A stretch of DNA of 64,000 bases. Origin: Rhizophagus irregularis (Eukaryota; Glomeromycota; Glomeromycetes; Glomerales; Glomeraceae). A program made the translations under genes and the position numbers. Positions 55,600 to 64,000 of this stretch are shown here, one piece after another. The stretch covers positions 374,501-438,500 of the forward strand of contig NC_089447.1 of the NCBI RefSeq assembly GCF_026210795.1, in the 5' to 3' direction. The notes below the pieces were generated by a model. It saw nothing but the letters and a program-made list of their open reading frames with translations, did not search any database and had not been told where the DNA came from. Every line of letters begins with the position of its first letter. The stretch's first letter is position 1.

Positions 55600-56290
55600 T
55601 CGATTTTGATATAGTAAGTTTTACGAACAAATTTTTACTTTTTTTTTGAGAAAAGTTACTAACTTTTCTCATTTCTTTGTAGGTTCCATTTTTTTTCTGA
55701 ATATAGAAAGTTTCGCAATTTTTGCAAAACTTATTTTTTAAGAAACCAGATTTCGGTAAATATATTTTTCATTCTTTTTTTTAATATTTTAACGAACTAT
55801 TATTAACAGTTTAGTTCTTTTTTTTAGGTAATTCTTTGAGTCTCTTTGGATGTGGGAATTCGGCAAGTAAAATTTTTATTTTTTTCTTTTTTAGTTTAAT
55901 AAATAGTTACTAACTGTTCATTTTTTCTCTTTTTTTAGATGGTTCTATCAGGTTTTTTTAGAGGTTACATTCTGGTAAGTTTTTGACTATTTTTTTATTT
56001 AACTCTTCCATCTTTCAACGAACAGTTTCTAATACATTTCTTTTTTTTTTAGACAGTTTTTCGGATTTCTTAAGATATTGGATTTTGGTAAGTATATGTT
56101 TTCACTTTTCAAAATTTTTTTCGCCTTTTAACAAATGGTTTCTAACAGTTCATTTTATGTTTTTTAAGGCGTTCTCTCAAATCTTTGGATATGAAATTTT
56201 GATAAGTAATTTTAATTTTTTTTCTTAATAATTTTATTTTAACAACTTATTAACAGTTTATTCTTTGGTTTTTCTCTTTTAGGTTTTGCC
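55600..56290 (+). repeat. Tandem array of intron/micro-exon-like units, about 110 bp
   Basis: Each unit has 'TTTTTTTAG', then 33-37 bases ending near 'GGATATG.AATTTTG', then 'GTAAGT' or a close variant. About 70 T-rich bases follow with 'AACAGTT' words. At least five units: near 55680, 55830, 55938, 56053 and 56168, with the last acceptor at about 56281 (TCTCTTTTAG). Confidence 0.65.
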
Positions 56291-56299
56291 GATTCTTTC

Positions 56300-56700
56300 T
56301 GGAAATAGAGGTGGCTATTAAAGATCAATGGAGTGCCAAAAAAGTTAAGTGTAAAGACGTATCAAAAAAGTTGGCTGATAATCATCCATTTTATCAAAAT
56401 CTCTATAGAGCTTATGCAGATTATTTAAATTAAAGTGCGAATTTTATAGTTCAATTTCATACATGGTTATTAAAGACAATCAAGAACCTGTACGATTGAA
56501 ATTTCATATTGGCGATATTGTAGATCTAAATGAAGAATCTAAAGGTGTCGCATATGCTAAAATTGAATTTATTATTTAACATAAAGCAAACAATGGTCAA
56601 ATTTTACACTATTTTTTATTTAATTTCAGGTGACGAACTATGTTGATTTTATATCAAGATGTCCACTTTATAATATTCAGAAGCTGGAAGAATCACGTTA
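56300..56700 (+). pseudogene. Fragment resembling the transposase-like C-terminus
   Basis: Broken frames: 'EIEVAIKDQWSAKKVKCKDV' and 'KKLADNHPFYQNLYRAYADY'; then 'VRLKFHIGDIVDLNEESKGV' and 'AYAKIEFII'; then, after an AG at 56629, 'VTNYVDFISRCPLYNIQKLE'. The last two parallel 'KVHLHLDDFITIYEEDHEES', 'YAIIKGIFQHK' and 'MVEHSVLKCPLYRLQATGD' of exon 5 at 37206-36635. Stops and lost linking sequence show it is dead. Confidence 0.6.
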
Positions 56701-57386
56701 GTTTTGAATCTTTCCAATCAATTTTATTGATCACATGTCTCAAATTCACTTTATTCACGAATATAAAAGTACATGTAGCACCAAGCATGATGAGGCTAAT
56801 TGAAGTTATGTTTTAAATAGTTTTTATTATACTGCAGTTTAATCAGCTAGACAACTATATTGCTAACATTATGTTATTATATTACACTAGAGAAATTCTT
56901 TCAAAAATCAAGTCGTAGATGAATTTATTGGAGGAAATTTTAATTTAAATCGAAATTTTTATCATACAATCATTATATTATTTTATTATTTTTGAAACAT
57001 GGCTATTATATTATTTTATTATTATTACTCTGTCTTCGATATATTTTCAATATATGATTGTTATATAAAATTGAATTTCTATTATATTATTGATACATAT
57101 TTACCATATGATGGCTATATAAAATTAATATTTCAAATAATATTTTTATCATATCTCTGACACATATTTGGCATATAATAACCATATAAATTTAACATTC
57201 AAAATAATATTTTACCATGTCTCTAACATATAGTTACTATATAAAAATAAGATTTTTATATTATATGTTCAACATATTGTCAGCATATAGTTAAAACAGA
57301 GATAACATAAATAGGAATATCATATGTCTGGTATATTTTAAAAATATCGCCAACATATTTTGTAAAAACCAAAGGTTTCTGCAAAG

Positions 57387-58279
57387 GCATCTGGGATATA
57401 ATTACGATTAATATCAGTTGTCAAAACAGGTTGTGTTACGGGTGTATCGTGCACAATATTTCCATAAAATGAATTTAAATTTCCATAATAATTCGATCTC
57501 ATTTCTCTATCAGTAATTTGTTGTGGAATATTATTGAAATCAATTTGTTGTTGTGAATTAGTAACATTATTTTGTGGCACCGAAGATGTTGAACTTGAAA
57601 GGGGATGTATGAGTTGAGGAAAACCATTGTTTTGACTATCTGTGATCAAAACTGCTTGTGTTGTCATTACATTATTCCCAATATTCTCACAAAATGAATC
57701 TGTATTTCCATTACAACGTAATCGTTCAGGGATTTGTTGTGAAATATTATTTAAAACAACTTGTTGTGGATTAATGACATTATTAGTAAAATACCCGGCT
57801 CTAGTTTGTTGAGGAAAGCTATTATCAAAATTAGTTTGATTATCAGTTATCGAAATTGTCTGTGTATTATCATGTTCGTAAGAATTCATTCTTATTTCTT
57901 TATTAGAAGTATGATATTGTTTAAGATGAAAAGGAAGAATTCGTTCCAAGTCTTGTTCCAAATCCAATCTTTGATTCAAAGATAATAATTCTTTTCGTTC
58001 CAAATTATTTATGTCAATATCTATTCCGTATATTTTTTTATTCAACATATTTGCGATCAAAGAACGTGGAAGTATTTTACACGTGACATAATAATTTGCT
58101 GGGTTAATATTATAAAAGAATCCATGATCATAATTGTAATTTTCAAAAGAGTCAAAACCTTGTAAAATAGGTTGGCAAGTTATATGATAAAATTTATCAT
58201 AATTTGGTGCATAATGAAAAAATTTACATTCATTCATTTGTATGTTACTTTGCGTATTTGGTTGAATATTCATATTCAT
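57387..58279 (-). CDS. N-terminal half of the split Asn/Gln-rich member of the 136-aa family
   Basis: ATG 58279 ('MNMNIQPNTQSNIQMNE'). Residues about 18-120 align with the 136-aa family: 'CKFFHYAPNYDKFYHITC', 'YDHGFFYNINPANYYVTCK', 'LLSLNQRLDLEQDLERILPF'. After that comes a long Asn/Gln/Thr-rich tail with repeats 'NNVINPQQVVLNNISQQI', 'ENIGNNVMTTQAVLITD' and 'NNVTNSQQQIDFNNIPQQI'. The open frame continues to 57338 only by reading into the inserted element ('FAETFGFYKICW' is element sequence). Joined to 53711-53300 the protein would be about 434 residues. Asn/Gln-rich low-complexity tails often drive assembly or protein contacts; any such role is inference. Confidence 0.65.
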
Positions 58280-58984
58280 AATGGTTCTTTAATTGTTAAT
58301 AACGTTAATAAAGTTGGATGAAATGTAACGATGGAGTGAGGATAATCGTTGGTTTATTAAATAATAATAAAGGTAAAAGCCAATTTTAATATAATATCTT
58401 TCTATCAAGATAAGCACGAATTTTTATGAAGAAAAAATTTAAGAATAAAAATAATTTGTAATTTTTATTTTTGAAGGACAAATGGAAAGGGGAATAGAAG
58501 GCCGTTCCCGAAAATATTATGGGAACGAATGGATGATCCTAAACCTCAATATATTCACATAAAGGAAGCTTAAAGTTTCTACTTTTTTTTATTAAATTGT
58601 TCGAGTGATATTGGAATAAAAGTAAATTCAAAAATCGACTTAAAAATTTTTGAATTTATCAAATTTTTCGATGGTTTTTATAAGGAAAATTTGAAACATT
58701 AGTTACATTGCAGAAACTTAATTCCCTTAATATGCAGTAACTGCTGCGTATGCGTATTTACAATATTTTCAGATAATATAGTTATTGTTGATTGTATAAA
58801 TAAAAAATTATAGTGTATAGATAAAAAATTATACTGTATAGAAAAAAACAATACTGTATAGATTTTCGTCAATTATGATACTTATTTAACGTGATTTGTT
58901 GATGACATGTGATAAAGTGATCATCAATTTTAAGCGGCAATATATACATATGTATGATATGCGTACACTACCTTCCTACATTCT
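58280..58984. other. Upstream region of the Asn/Gln-rich gene
   Basis: AT-rich with 'ATTATACTGTATAGA' words tripled at 58808-58865. No gene. Confidence 0.4.
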
Positions 58985-59650
58985 GAGTCATATTATTGCA
59001 ATACCATAAACATTACGATATCCTTCTTAGTTTTGCCTCAGGTATTAAAAATTAAGCTTTTATTAATGCAGAGAAAAAACTGGTTCTCTTTTTTAACAAT
59101 AGAATAAGTGTATTCTTGTTAAATTAATTACTTATAGTATAGTATTAAAATATAAAATTTTTTAATAACCTGCATCGACAATAAGCTTCCTTATAATTTC
59201 TTTGGTCTAGCTGAAGTTTTTTGGCGCAATATTTTACTTTGTGTATATTGAATAATAGGAATACTGGAATAATATGAGATTAATTAAAAAGTCAGTAAAT
59301 AAAGATACTAGTAAAAGAAACTGTTATAACAAATATTTATTTTTTATTCCTCTATTTGTAAACATTTACATTCAAATACTAATCACCATTCATTTTTTAA
59401 AAAAAAAACGGACAAACTCGCTTATGAAAGGATATAGATAATCATATGGGAAAACAACGTGTAATGAAAACAATGAATAACTGCTACAAACAACAATCAA
59501 AACGAATGAATGAATGAACTGTCGTAAAAAACTGCATATATTAATTTTAGCTTATTTTTTAATAATTACACAAAAATTTTTTTTCAAAGTATGGGGCTGT
59601 GTTACATTTATTTACATTGAAATGTGTCCAAATTTGGAAATAGATTAAAG
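58985..59650 (-). repeat. Dispersed repeat, copy 3 (inverted relative to 16310-17000)
   Basis: Complement of 16310-17000 nearly end to end: 'ACATTACGATATCCTTC' is followed by 'TTATAATTTCTTTGGTC', 'ACATTCAAATACTAATC', 'GAATGAATGAATGAACTG' and 'GTTACATTTATTTACATTG'. Confidence 0.75.
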
Positions 59651-60059
59651 GGGCTAATTTACTTCCGAATAATAACTTAATAACAAGTCATTTATTCCTA
59701 TTTATATTATTTCATGTTAGAAAAATTTTGCATATACGAGATTATGAATCGCGTCTTCTATTCTGGAATTCTGTAGTTTTCTCGGTAAATAAAATTCACA
59801 TCACATGCAGGTAAAAGTTGCCAAAGTCTGTGCAACCCAAAAAACGGGTTTGAGGCCAAGGAAAAATAAACAACGTAAAAAAAGACGAATCAAACGTAGA
59901 TTGTGCGACAGCGATCAAAAATTATTGCATAGCCAGAGACGAAGTTTATTATCGTATCTTATATAAAACCCAAATTTTATATTTTTTTCGTAAATTTCTT
60001 CCATTAAACCAGGCTTGTGAATTCCTAGCCTTCCTCACGTGATTAAGTTTTTATCATAA
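59651..60059. other. Non-coding stretch
   Basis: No gene. Ends in 'ACGTGATTAAGTTTTTATC', 'ATAATTATAAAAGTTTTC', which also occurs at 50840-50880 beside the hAT-like element. It abuts the broken end of the F-box-like copy, so it may be the edge of an insertion. Confidence 0.4.
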
Positions 60060-60662
60060 TTATAAAAGTTTTCTTGGACGTACGAATTTTTTATTTATTA
60101 TTAAATCCTCACCAAGACTTTGAAAGAGTTTTTGAGGTGCTTGATTAATTACTAAAGGGCCAGTTGATAGAAAATGAAATAATTCCATATCATTTCCTTT
60201 GATCACGAGATTTTCATCGTTTAAAATATTATAACCCGCAGTAATCAATTTTGTAAAAATTGGTAAGGGTAAATTAGATGCCCATGGAGAACTTAATTTT
60301 TTTTGAAAGGCTCGAATTCTATCAAAATCGACCTGATTCACATTATCATGCTCAATTTTGAGTTCAATCAACTTTTCATCATATGGTCCGAAATGCATCA
60401 ATAGACGCTGTATGAAATATCTTGAAATTATTGCATTTTTACTTAGCAAAGAATGTAATACTTCGCTTGTTAGAAAGCTGTTCCCAAGTCTTACTGCATG
60501 GAACAGTGCATGAGCATGACCGTACTTATAAATTAGCCAATCGGCGCGAGACTGCGGATCTTGCGAGATTGCATACCACTTTTTATTAGTGAGAGCGAGT
60601 GAAATTGGTGTATCTACAAATTTGAATATTTCGATTCTTAACTCGTTGTATAGTGACTCCAT
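60060..60662 (-). pseudogene. Truncated F-box-like paralogue (first 190 residues)
   Basis: Starts with the same ATG and 'MESLYNELRIEIFKFVDTP' as the 605-aa gene and follows it closely for about 190 residues. One added residue ('EHDNVNQ') and a small deletion occur ('FQSLGEDLIINKKFV'). At 60080 homology stops and the frame ends ('RPRKLL'). The open 200-codon frame could still give a protein with the F-box-like part alone, but the loss of two-thirds of the length argues for a pseudogene. Confidence 0.75.
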
Positions 60663-60977
60663 TTTTTAATTTTTTTTTTGTGAATTTTATTTTGATGAAA
60701 GTTGAGACATTTTTATAATTACCTCGGAAAAGAGCGGAGATGATCATCATTGTACAAATTTTTTTTCAAAAAAGGGGAACCAATAAATTCATTCGGTGTA
60801 TGTAAATTTTTGCTCCACATGCATAAAAAAAAGCCCTATTACATTTTTCGATTTAATTATTAAATAACTTTAAATTATTTCTCTTGAGGATATGAAACAA
60901 CTTAGCCAACATAATTAAATATTTATATAAACCCAAAAAAAATCTCCAATAATTAATTATTCAATTATACATCAACC
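60663..60977. other. Conserved upstream region of the truncated F-box-like copy
   Basis: 'TTCATTCGGTGTATGTAAAT' and neighbours match 15960-16080; followed by sequence shared with 29700-29770 ('AAAAAAATCTCCAATAATTA'). Confidence 0.5.
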
Positions 60978-61380
60978 AGGTCATTCATTCATTCATTTTG
61001 ATTGTTGTATGTAGCAGTTATTCATTGTTTTCATTACACGTTGTTTTTCCATATGATTATCTATCTTTCATAAGCGAATATGTCCGTTTTTTTAAAAAAA
61101 TGAATGATGATTAGTATTTGAATGTAAATGTTTACAGATAGAGGAATAAAAAATAAATATTTGATATAACGGTTTCTTTTACTATCAGTATCTTTATTTA
61201 CTGACTTTTTAATTAATTACATATTATTTCTATACACAAAGTAAAATATAGCGACAAGAAATTTTAGCAAGACCAAAGAAATTATAAGGAAGCTTATTGT
61301 CGATGCAGGTTATTAAAAAATTTTATATTTTAAAATGTTTTAATTATAATCAGAAATTCTTATGGCGTTAATTTTAAAGC
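60978..61380 (+). repeat. Dispersed repeat, copy 4
   Basis: Same orientation as 16440-16830: 'GTCATTCATTCATTCATTTT', 'CATATGATTATCTATC', 'CTGACTTTTTAATTAATTAC', 'AAGGAAGCTTATTGTCG'. Confidence 0.75.
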
Positions 61381-62501
61381 TATAAATAAAATAAATAAGT
61401 TTATTTTGAAGAAATTATCATATTTGATTATTAAAATTATATTTTTTGAAGTTTAATAATAAATGATTTTCTATATTAAAAAGCCATCCACTATAAATAT
61501 TAGATACTTTAATTAAACTTATTAAGTTTAGGTTTAGAATTTGTGGCTTTAAATTTTTAAACATAATCCTCTCTGCCCTTTCGTTAGTTTAGGTTAGAGT
61601 GTTTTTATACATTTATGTATTCTCTTTTACTCAACTTATCGATCAATAAATTTTATTTTTTCCATTCTTGGATTTACTTTTAAAAAAAAAAGCAAGTCAT
61701 CCGTTTCAATTTAATTATTAAATAACTTTCAATTATTTCTCTTGAGGATATGAAAAACTTTTAGGCCAAATTCTTGTTAATATGTAATAAACATTAAACA
61801 TTTTTTATATTGAGCTTCTTGGCTTTAAAATAACATGAGAATAATATTATAAAAACAATTAAAAATTCTTATTATTCAATTATTATTCGGAATTTTCTTG
61901 CAAAATTTGTACAACCTATTTTTATAGGCCCCGATTTCTTTTTCTCGTTAGAAAAATAGAATTTTCTTGAATAATTTTTTGTTAATTTATCGTTTGGTTT
62001 ACAAAACAAAAGCCTTCCTTTAATAAATAACTGACGTTACAAAATTGTTGCAACTGAATTAATAACAGTAGCTGGTAGAATTAAACATATTGCTTCTTTG
62101 ATGTATAATTGAATAATTAATTATTGGCGATTTTTTTTGGGTTTATATAAATATTTAATTATGTTGCTAAGTTTTTACGTCTTTACAGAGTTACTAAATA
62201 AACATATGATTGTCATAGCATTTGATTGAAACGTACGGTCAGTTTATCATAATCTTTAAAATTATTTTATTATTAACAAAAATTTTTATTATTTAGCGCA
62301 CTATGAACAAAACCTTTCCCAAAATTATAAAAATTCTATCACTTTTTCGTTTTTTCATTAAATCATTGAATAAATTTACACTTTTTATTCAGTTATTAAT
62401 CAGTCGCAACAATTTGTAGACTATTTTTGGTACTGTACATCATGTGATTGTTATGGAAATGTTGAGTAACATAGGACAACGGGGGCGGAATTCATTTTAA
62501 T
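61381..62501. other. Mosaic of copied segments, no intact gene
   Basis: 61735-61910 resembles 16060-16270. 61985-62200 is the complement of 29640-29890 and includes a minus-strand scrap of the 136-aa gene start ('ACAGTAGCTGGTAGAATTAA', 'ACATATTGCTTC'). 62320-62430 (plus) repeats the promoter and first codons of the gene at 30849 ('CATTAAATCATTGAATAAAT', then 'TTATTAATCAGTCGCAACAA') but lacks the ATG. Confidence 0.65.
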
Positions 62502-62675
62502 ATGTTAATCATGAGAGTTTCTTCCAAAAAAATAATTATTTTCTTTCTCTTATTTACTGGTCGATTATTATCTATCCTAATATACGTATATCAGAAATAC
62601 AAAAAATTTTTGGCATGGAAAATTCGTTTATACAAAGGAAGGTTTTCCTACTGTAGTCCAACTTTTCGACCTTAG
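62502..62675 (+). CDS. Possible small membrane-anchored protein, 57 aa
   Basis: ATG 62502 to TAG 62675. It has a short basic start ('MLIMRVSSKK'), a hydrophobic span ('IIIFFLLFTGRLLSILIYVY') and a basic tail ('QKYKKFLAWKIRLYKGR'), as in single-pass small proteins. It has no homologue in the window and could arise by chance in AT-rich DNA. Confidence 0.2.
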   Translation: MLIMRVSSKKIIIFFLLFTGRLLSILIYVYQKYKKFLAWKIRLYKGRFSYCSPTFRP

Positions 62676-63151
62676 ACTCTTTGACACTTGTACATTTAAT
62701 CGAAGGTAAAAAATTGTTGTTATAAGAATGTAAATAACAGATATTACATACTGTATAAATTTATATAAAGAATGTAAGAATTCTTAAATTTTTTTTTATG
62801 ATTGTTGAGCCTGGTAAAGTAAATTAATTTTATTATTTTTTTTATTTTTATAATATAAACAAGATAAATTAAAACTACATATTAATAGTTAAATCCCACC
62901 AAGATGGAACCGCTCCACCTGTTATTTAAATACTCGGCTCGGCTAGCTTAAAACTAAAAAAAAATTAAAATGCCCTAATCAAGAAATAAAATTTTTTAAA
63001 AAAGGTATCTATCTAATTTTAATATTCCTTATTTTTCTTTCACCATGTGTAAATATAAATACCGTCAAATATGAAATAGTTCAAAAATAAAGGAAATTGT
63101 TTTTTTTCTTTTTTACTTAGAGAGCCTTACATGACATGACGTTTCTAATTA
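62676..63151. other. Non-coding stretch
   Basis: AT-rich; nothing recognised. Confidence 0.4.
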
Positions 63152-63300
63152 ACAAGGAAGTCGTCATCAGAGAATATGGATTGACGCCGAGGTGATAGTG
63201 AAGTTATCATCGTCGCCATTAATTGCATCATCAATATATCCTCAAGTGGAATCTTAGGACGTCCTTTCGTGAAAGAAATTTACTATCTTTTTTAAGAAAT
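63152..63300 (-). pseudogene. Coding-like terminal fragment next to the 180-bp array
   Basis: The minus-strand frame reads 'TKGRPKIPLEDILMMQLMAT', 'MITSLSPRRQSIFSDDDFL' and 'VN', then a stop. 'KGRPKIP' is an AT-hook-like or nuclear-type basic motif. Composition suggests a real last exon; family unknown. Confidence 0.35.
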
Positions 63301-63342
63301 GTTTCACCAGAAATTTGTTGGAGAGAAAGTGATATTTTTCTA

Positions 63343-64000
63343 TAACTATATTCTGGTGATTACATAATATGATCGTATGTATGCAGTAATTAGTTTGTTT
63401 TTGCGTCCTTGCCGAAGCTGATTCTTCATCTGAAAGGGGTGGGTGGAGATGGCGAATAGATTTGTAGAGTAAATATTAAATCCGCTTAATAAAGGTGTTG
63501 ATGAAATAGTTGACAAAGGGATTAACTATATTCTGGTGATTACATAATATGATCGTATGTACGCAGTAATTAGTTTGTTTTTGCGTCCTTGCCGAAGCTG
63601 ATTCTTCATCTGAAAGGGGTGGGTGGATATGGCGAATAGATTTGTAGAGTAAATATTAAATCCGCTTAATAAAGGTGTTGATGAAATAGTTGACAAAGGG
63701 ATTAACTATATTCTGGTGATTACATAATATGATCGTATGTACGCAGTAATTAGTTTGTTTTTGCGTCCTTGCCGAAGCTGATTCTTCATCTGAAAGGTGT
63801 GGGTGAAGATGGCGAATAGATTTGTAGAGTAAATATTAAATCCGCTTAATAAAGGTGTTGATGAAATAGTTGACAAAGGGATTAACTATATTCTGGTGAT
63901 TACATAATATGATCGTATGTACGCAGTAATTAGTTTGTTTTTGCGTCCTTGCCGAAGCTGATTCTTCATCTGAAAGGGGTGGGTGGAGATGGCGAATAGA
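63343..64000. repeat. 180-bp tandem array, at least 3.6 copies, runs off the right edge
   Basis: Units begin at 63343, 63523, 63703 and 63883, exactly 180 apart, with 'TAACTATATTCTGGTGATTA' and 'GCGTCCTTGCCGAAGCTGAT' in each. Only a handful of substitutions separate copies (for example GTATGTATGCAG versus GTATGTACGCAG), so the array is young. Each copy has stops in the frames I read. Confidence 0.95.

Larger units (their letters stand above)
53712..57386. mobile_element. 3.7 kb element with inverted ends, inserted in the Asn/Gln-rich gene
   Basis: Both ends read inward CTTTGCAGAAACC(T)(C/T)TG, then .TTTT(C/T)ACAAAATATGTT. Subterminal regions on both sides (53800-54110, 56990-57330) are rich in 'ATATTT..CATATGATTG' and 'TATATGAATAACATATTTTG' words. 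Inside are a coding-like scrap (54877-55034), an array of intron/micro-exon-like repeats (55600-56290) and a piece resembling the C-terminus of the transposase-like gene (56300-56700). No target duplication can be seen. If autonomous once, it was probably of the same CACTA/Plavaka-like kind (inference). Confidence 0.65.

Overview
This is a strongly AT-rich eukaryotic window with short spliced introns (about 66-110 bp, GT..AG). It is dominated by mobile-element debris, tandem arrays and gene-family fragments. The best fit is an arbuscular mycorrhizal fungus of the Rhizophagus/Glomus type (Glomeromycotina). The basis is a TKL-like kinase with the N-terminal Cys-pair region and 'HPGN' catalytic loop common in the large Rhizophagus kinase families, an F-box-like family, Helitron-type DUF6570 remains, and a CACTA/Plavaka-like transposase. 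The species call is inference from family resemblance; no search was run. I see no rRNA or tRNA gene and no CRISPR array.

Layout. (1) 1-2982, minus: one gene, broken by two single-base frameshifts. It encodes about ten tandem CxxC...CxxC modules followed by a protein kinase domain that runs off the left edge. (2) 3.0-13.6 kb: no intact gene. It holds a purine-rich block, T/A-rich tandem repeats, a decayed Helitron DUF6570 ORF (about 6.5-7.2 kb), a 2.5 kb array of diverged tandem units, a Myb/SANT-like exon fragment and a small hairpin MITE. (3) 14.0-15.8 kb, minus: an intact 605-aa F-box-like protein. Decayed or partial paralogues lie at 28.2, 29.0, 31.5 and 60.1 kb, with shared upstream segments that are repeated and inverted. 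(4) 22-26.5 kb: short coding-like fragments, a hAT transposase relic and a secreted/multi-pass membrane protein gene. (5) 28-32 kb: an inverted-duplication mosaic with two copies of a 136-aa protein family and F-box-like fragments. (6) 32.4-36.3 kb: two Helitron-like non-autonomous elements in tandem, one filled with a 'TCTCCCATCACTCC' array and the other with a GATATC-rich array. (7) 36.6-41.4 kb, minus: an intact five-exon 1120-aa transposase-like gene and an intact two-exon gene encoding a Myb/SANT-like domain plus an arginine/serine-rich tail. (8) 43.1-44.4 kb, plus: a spliced gene with a poly-Asp tract. (9) 46-52.7 kb: a Helitron helicase tail, satellite copies and several terminal-inverted-repeat elements. 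One is a clean hAT-like element with an 8-bp target duplication and a second element nested inside it. (10) 53.3-58.3 kb, minus: an Asn/Gln-rich long member of the 136-aa family, split by a 3.7 kb element with inverted ends. That element carries a transposase C-terminal fragment and an array of micro-exon-like repeats. (11) 59-64 kb: rearranged copies of segments seen at 16 and 29-31 kb, a truncated F-box-like gene, and the start of an exact 180-bp tandem array that continues off the right edge.

The genes do not form a pathway. The window reads as a transposon-rich accessory region where a few lineage-expanded families (kinase with Cys modules, F-box-like, 136-aa family) are copied, broken and reshuffled. 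Exon-intron structures below were assembled by hand from splice motifs and reading-frame continuity; transcript evidence would settle them.
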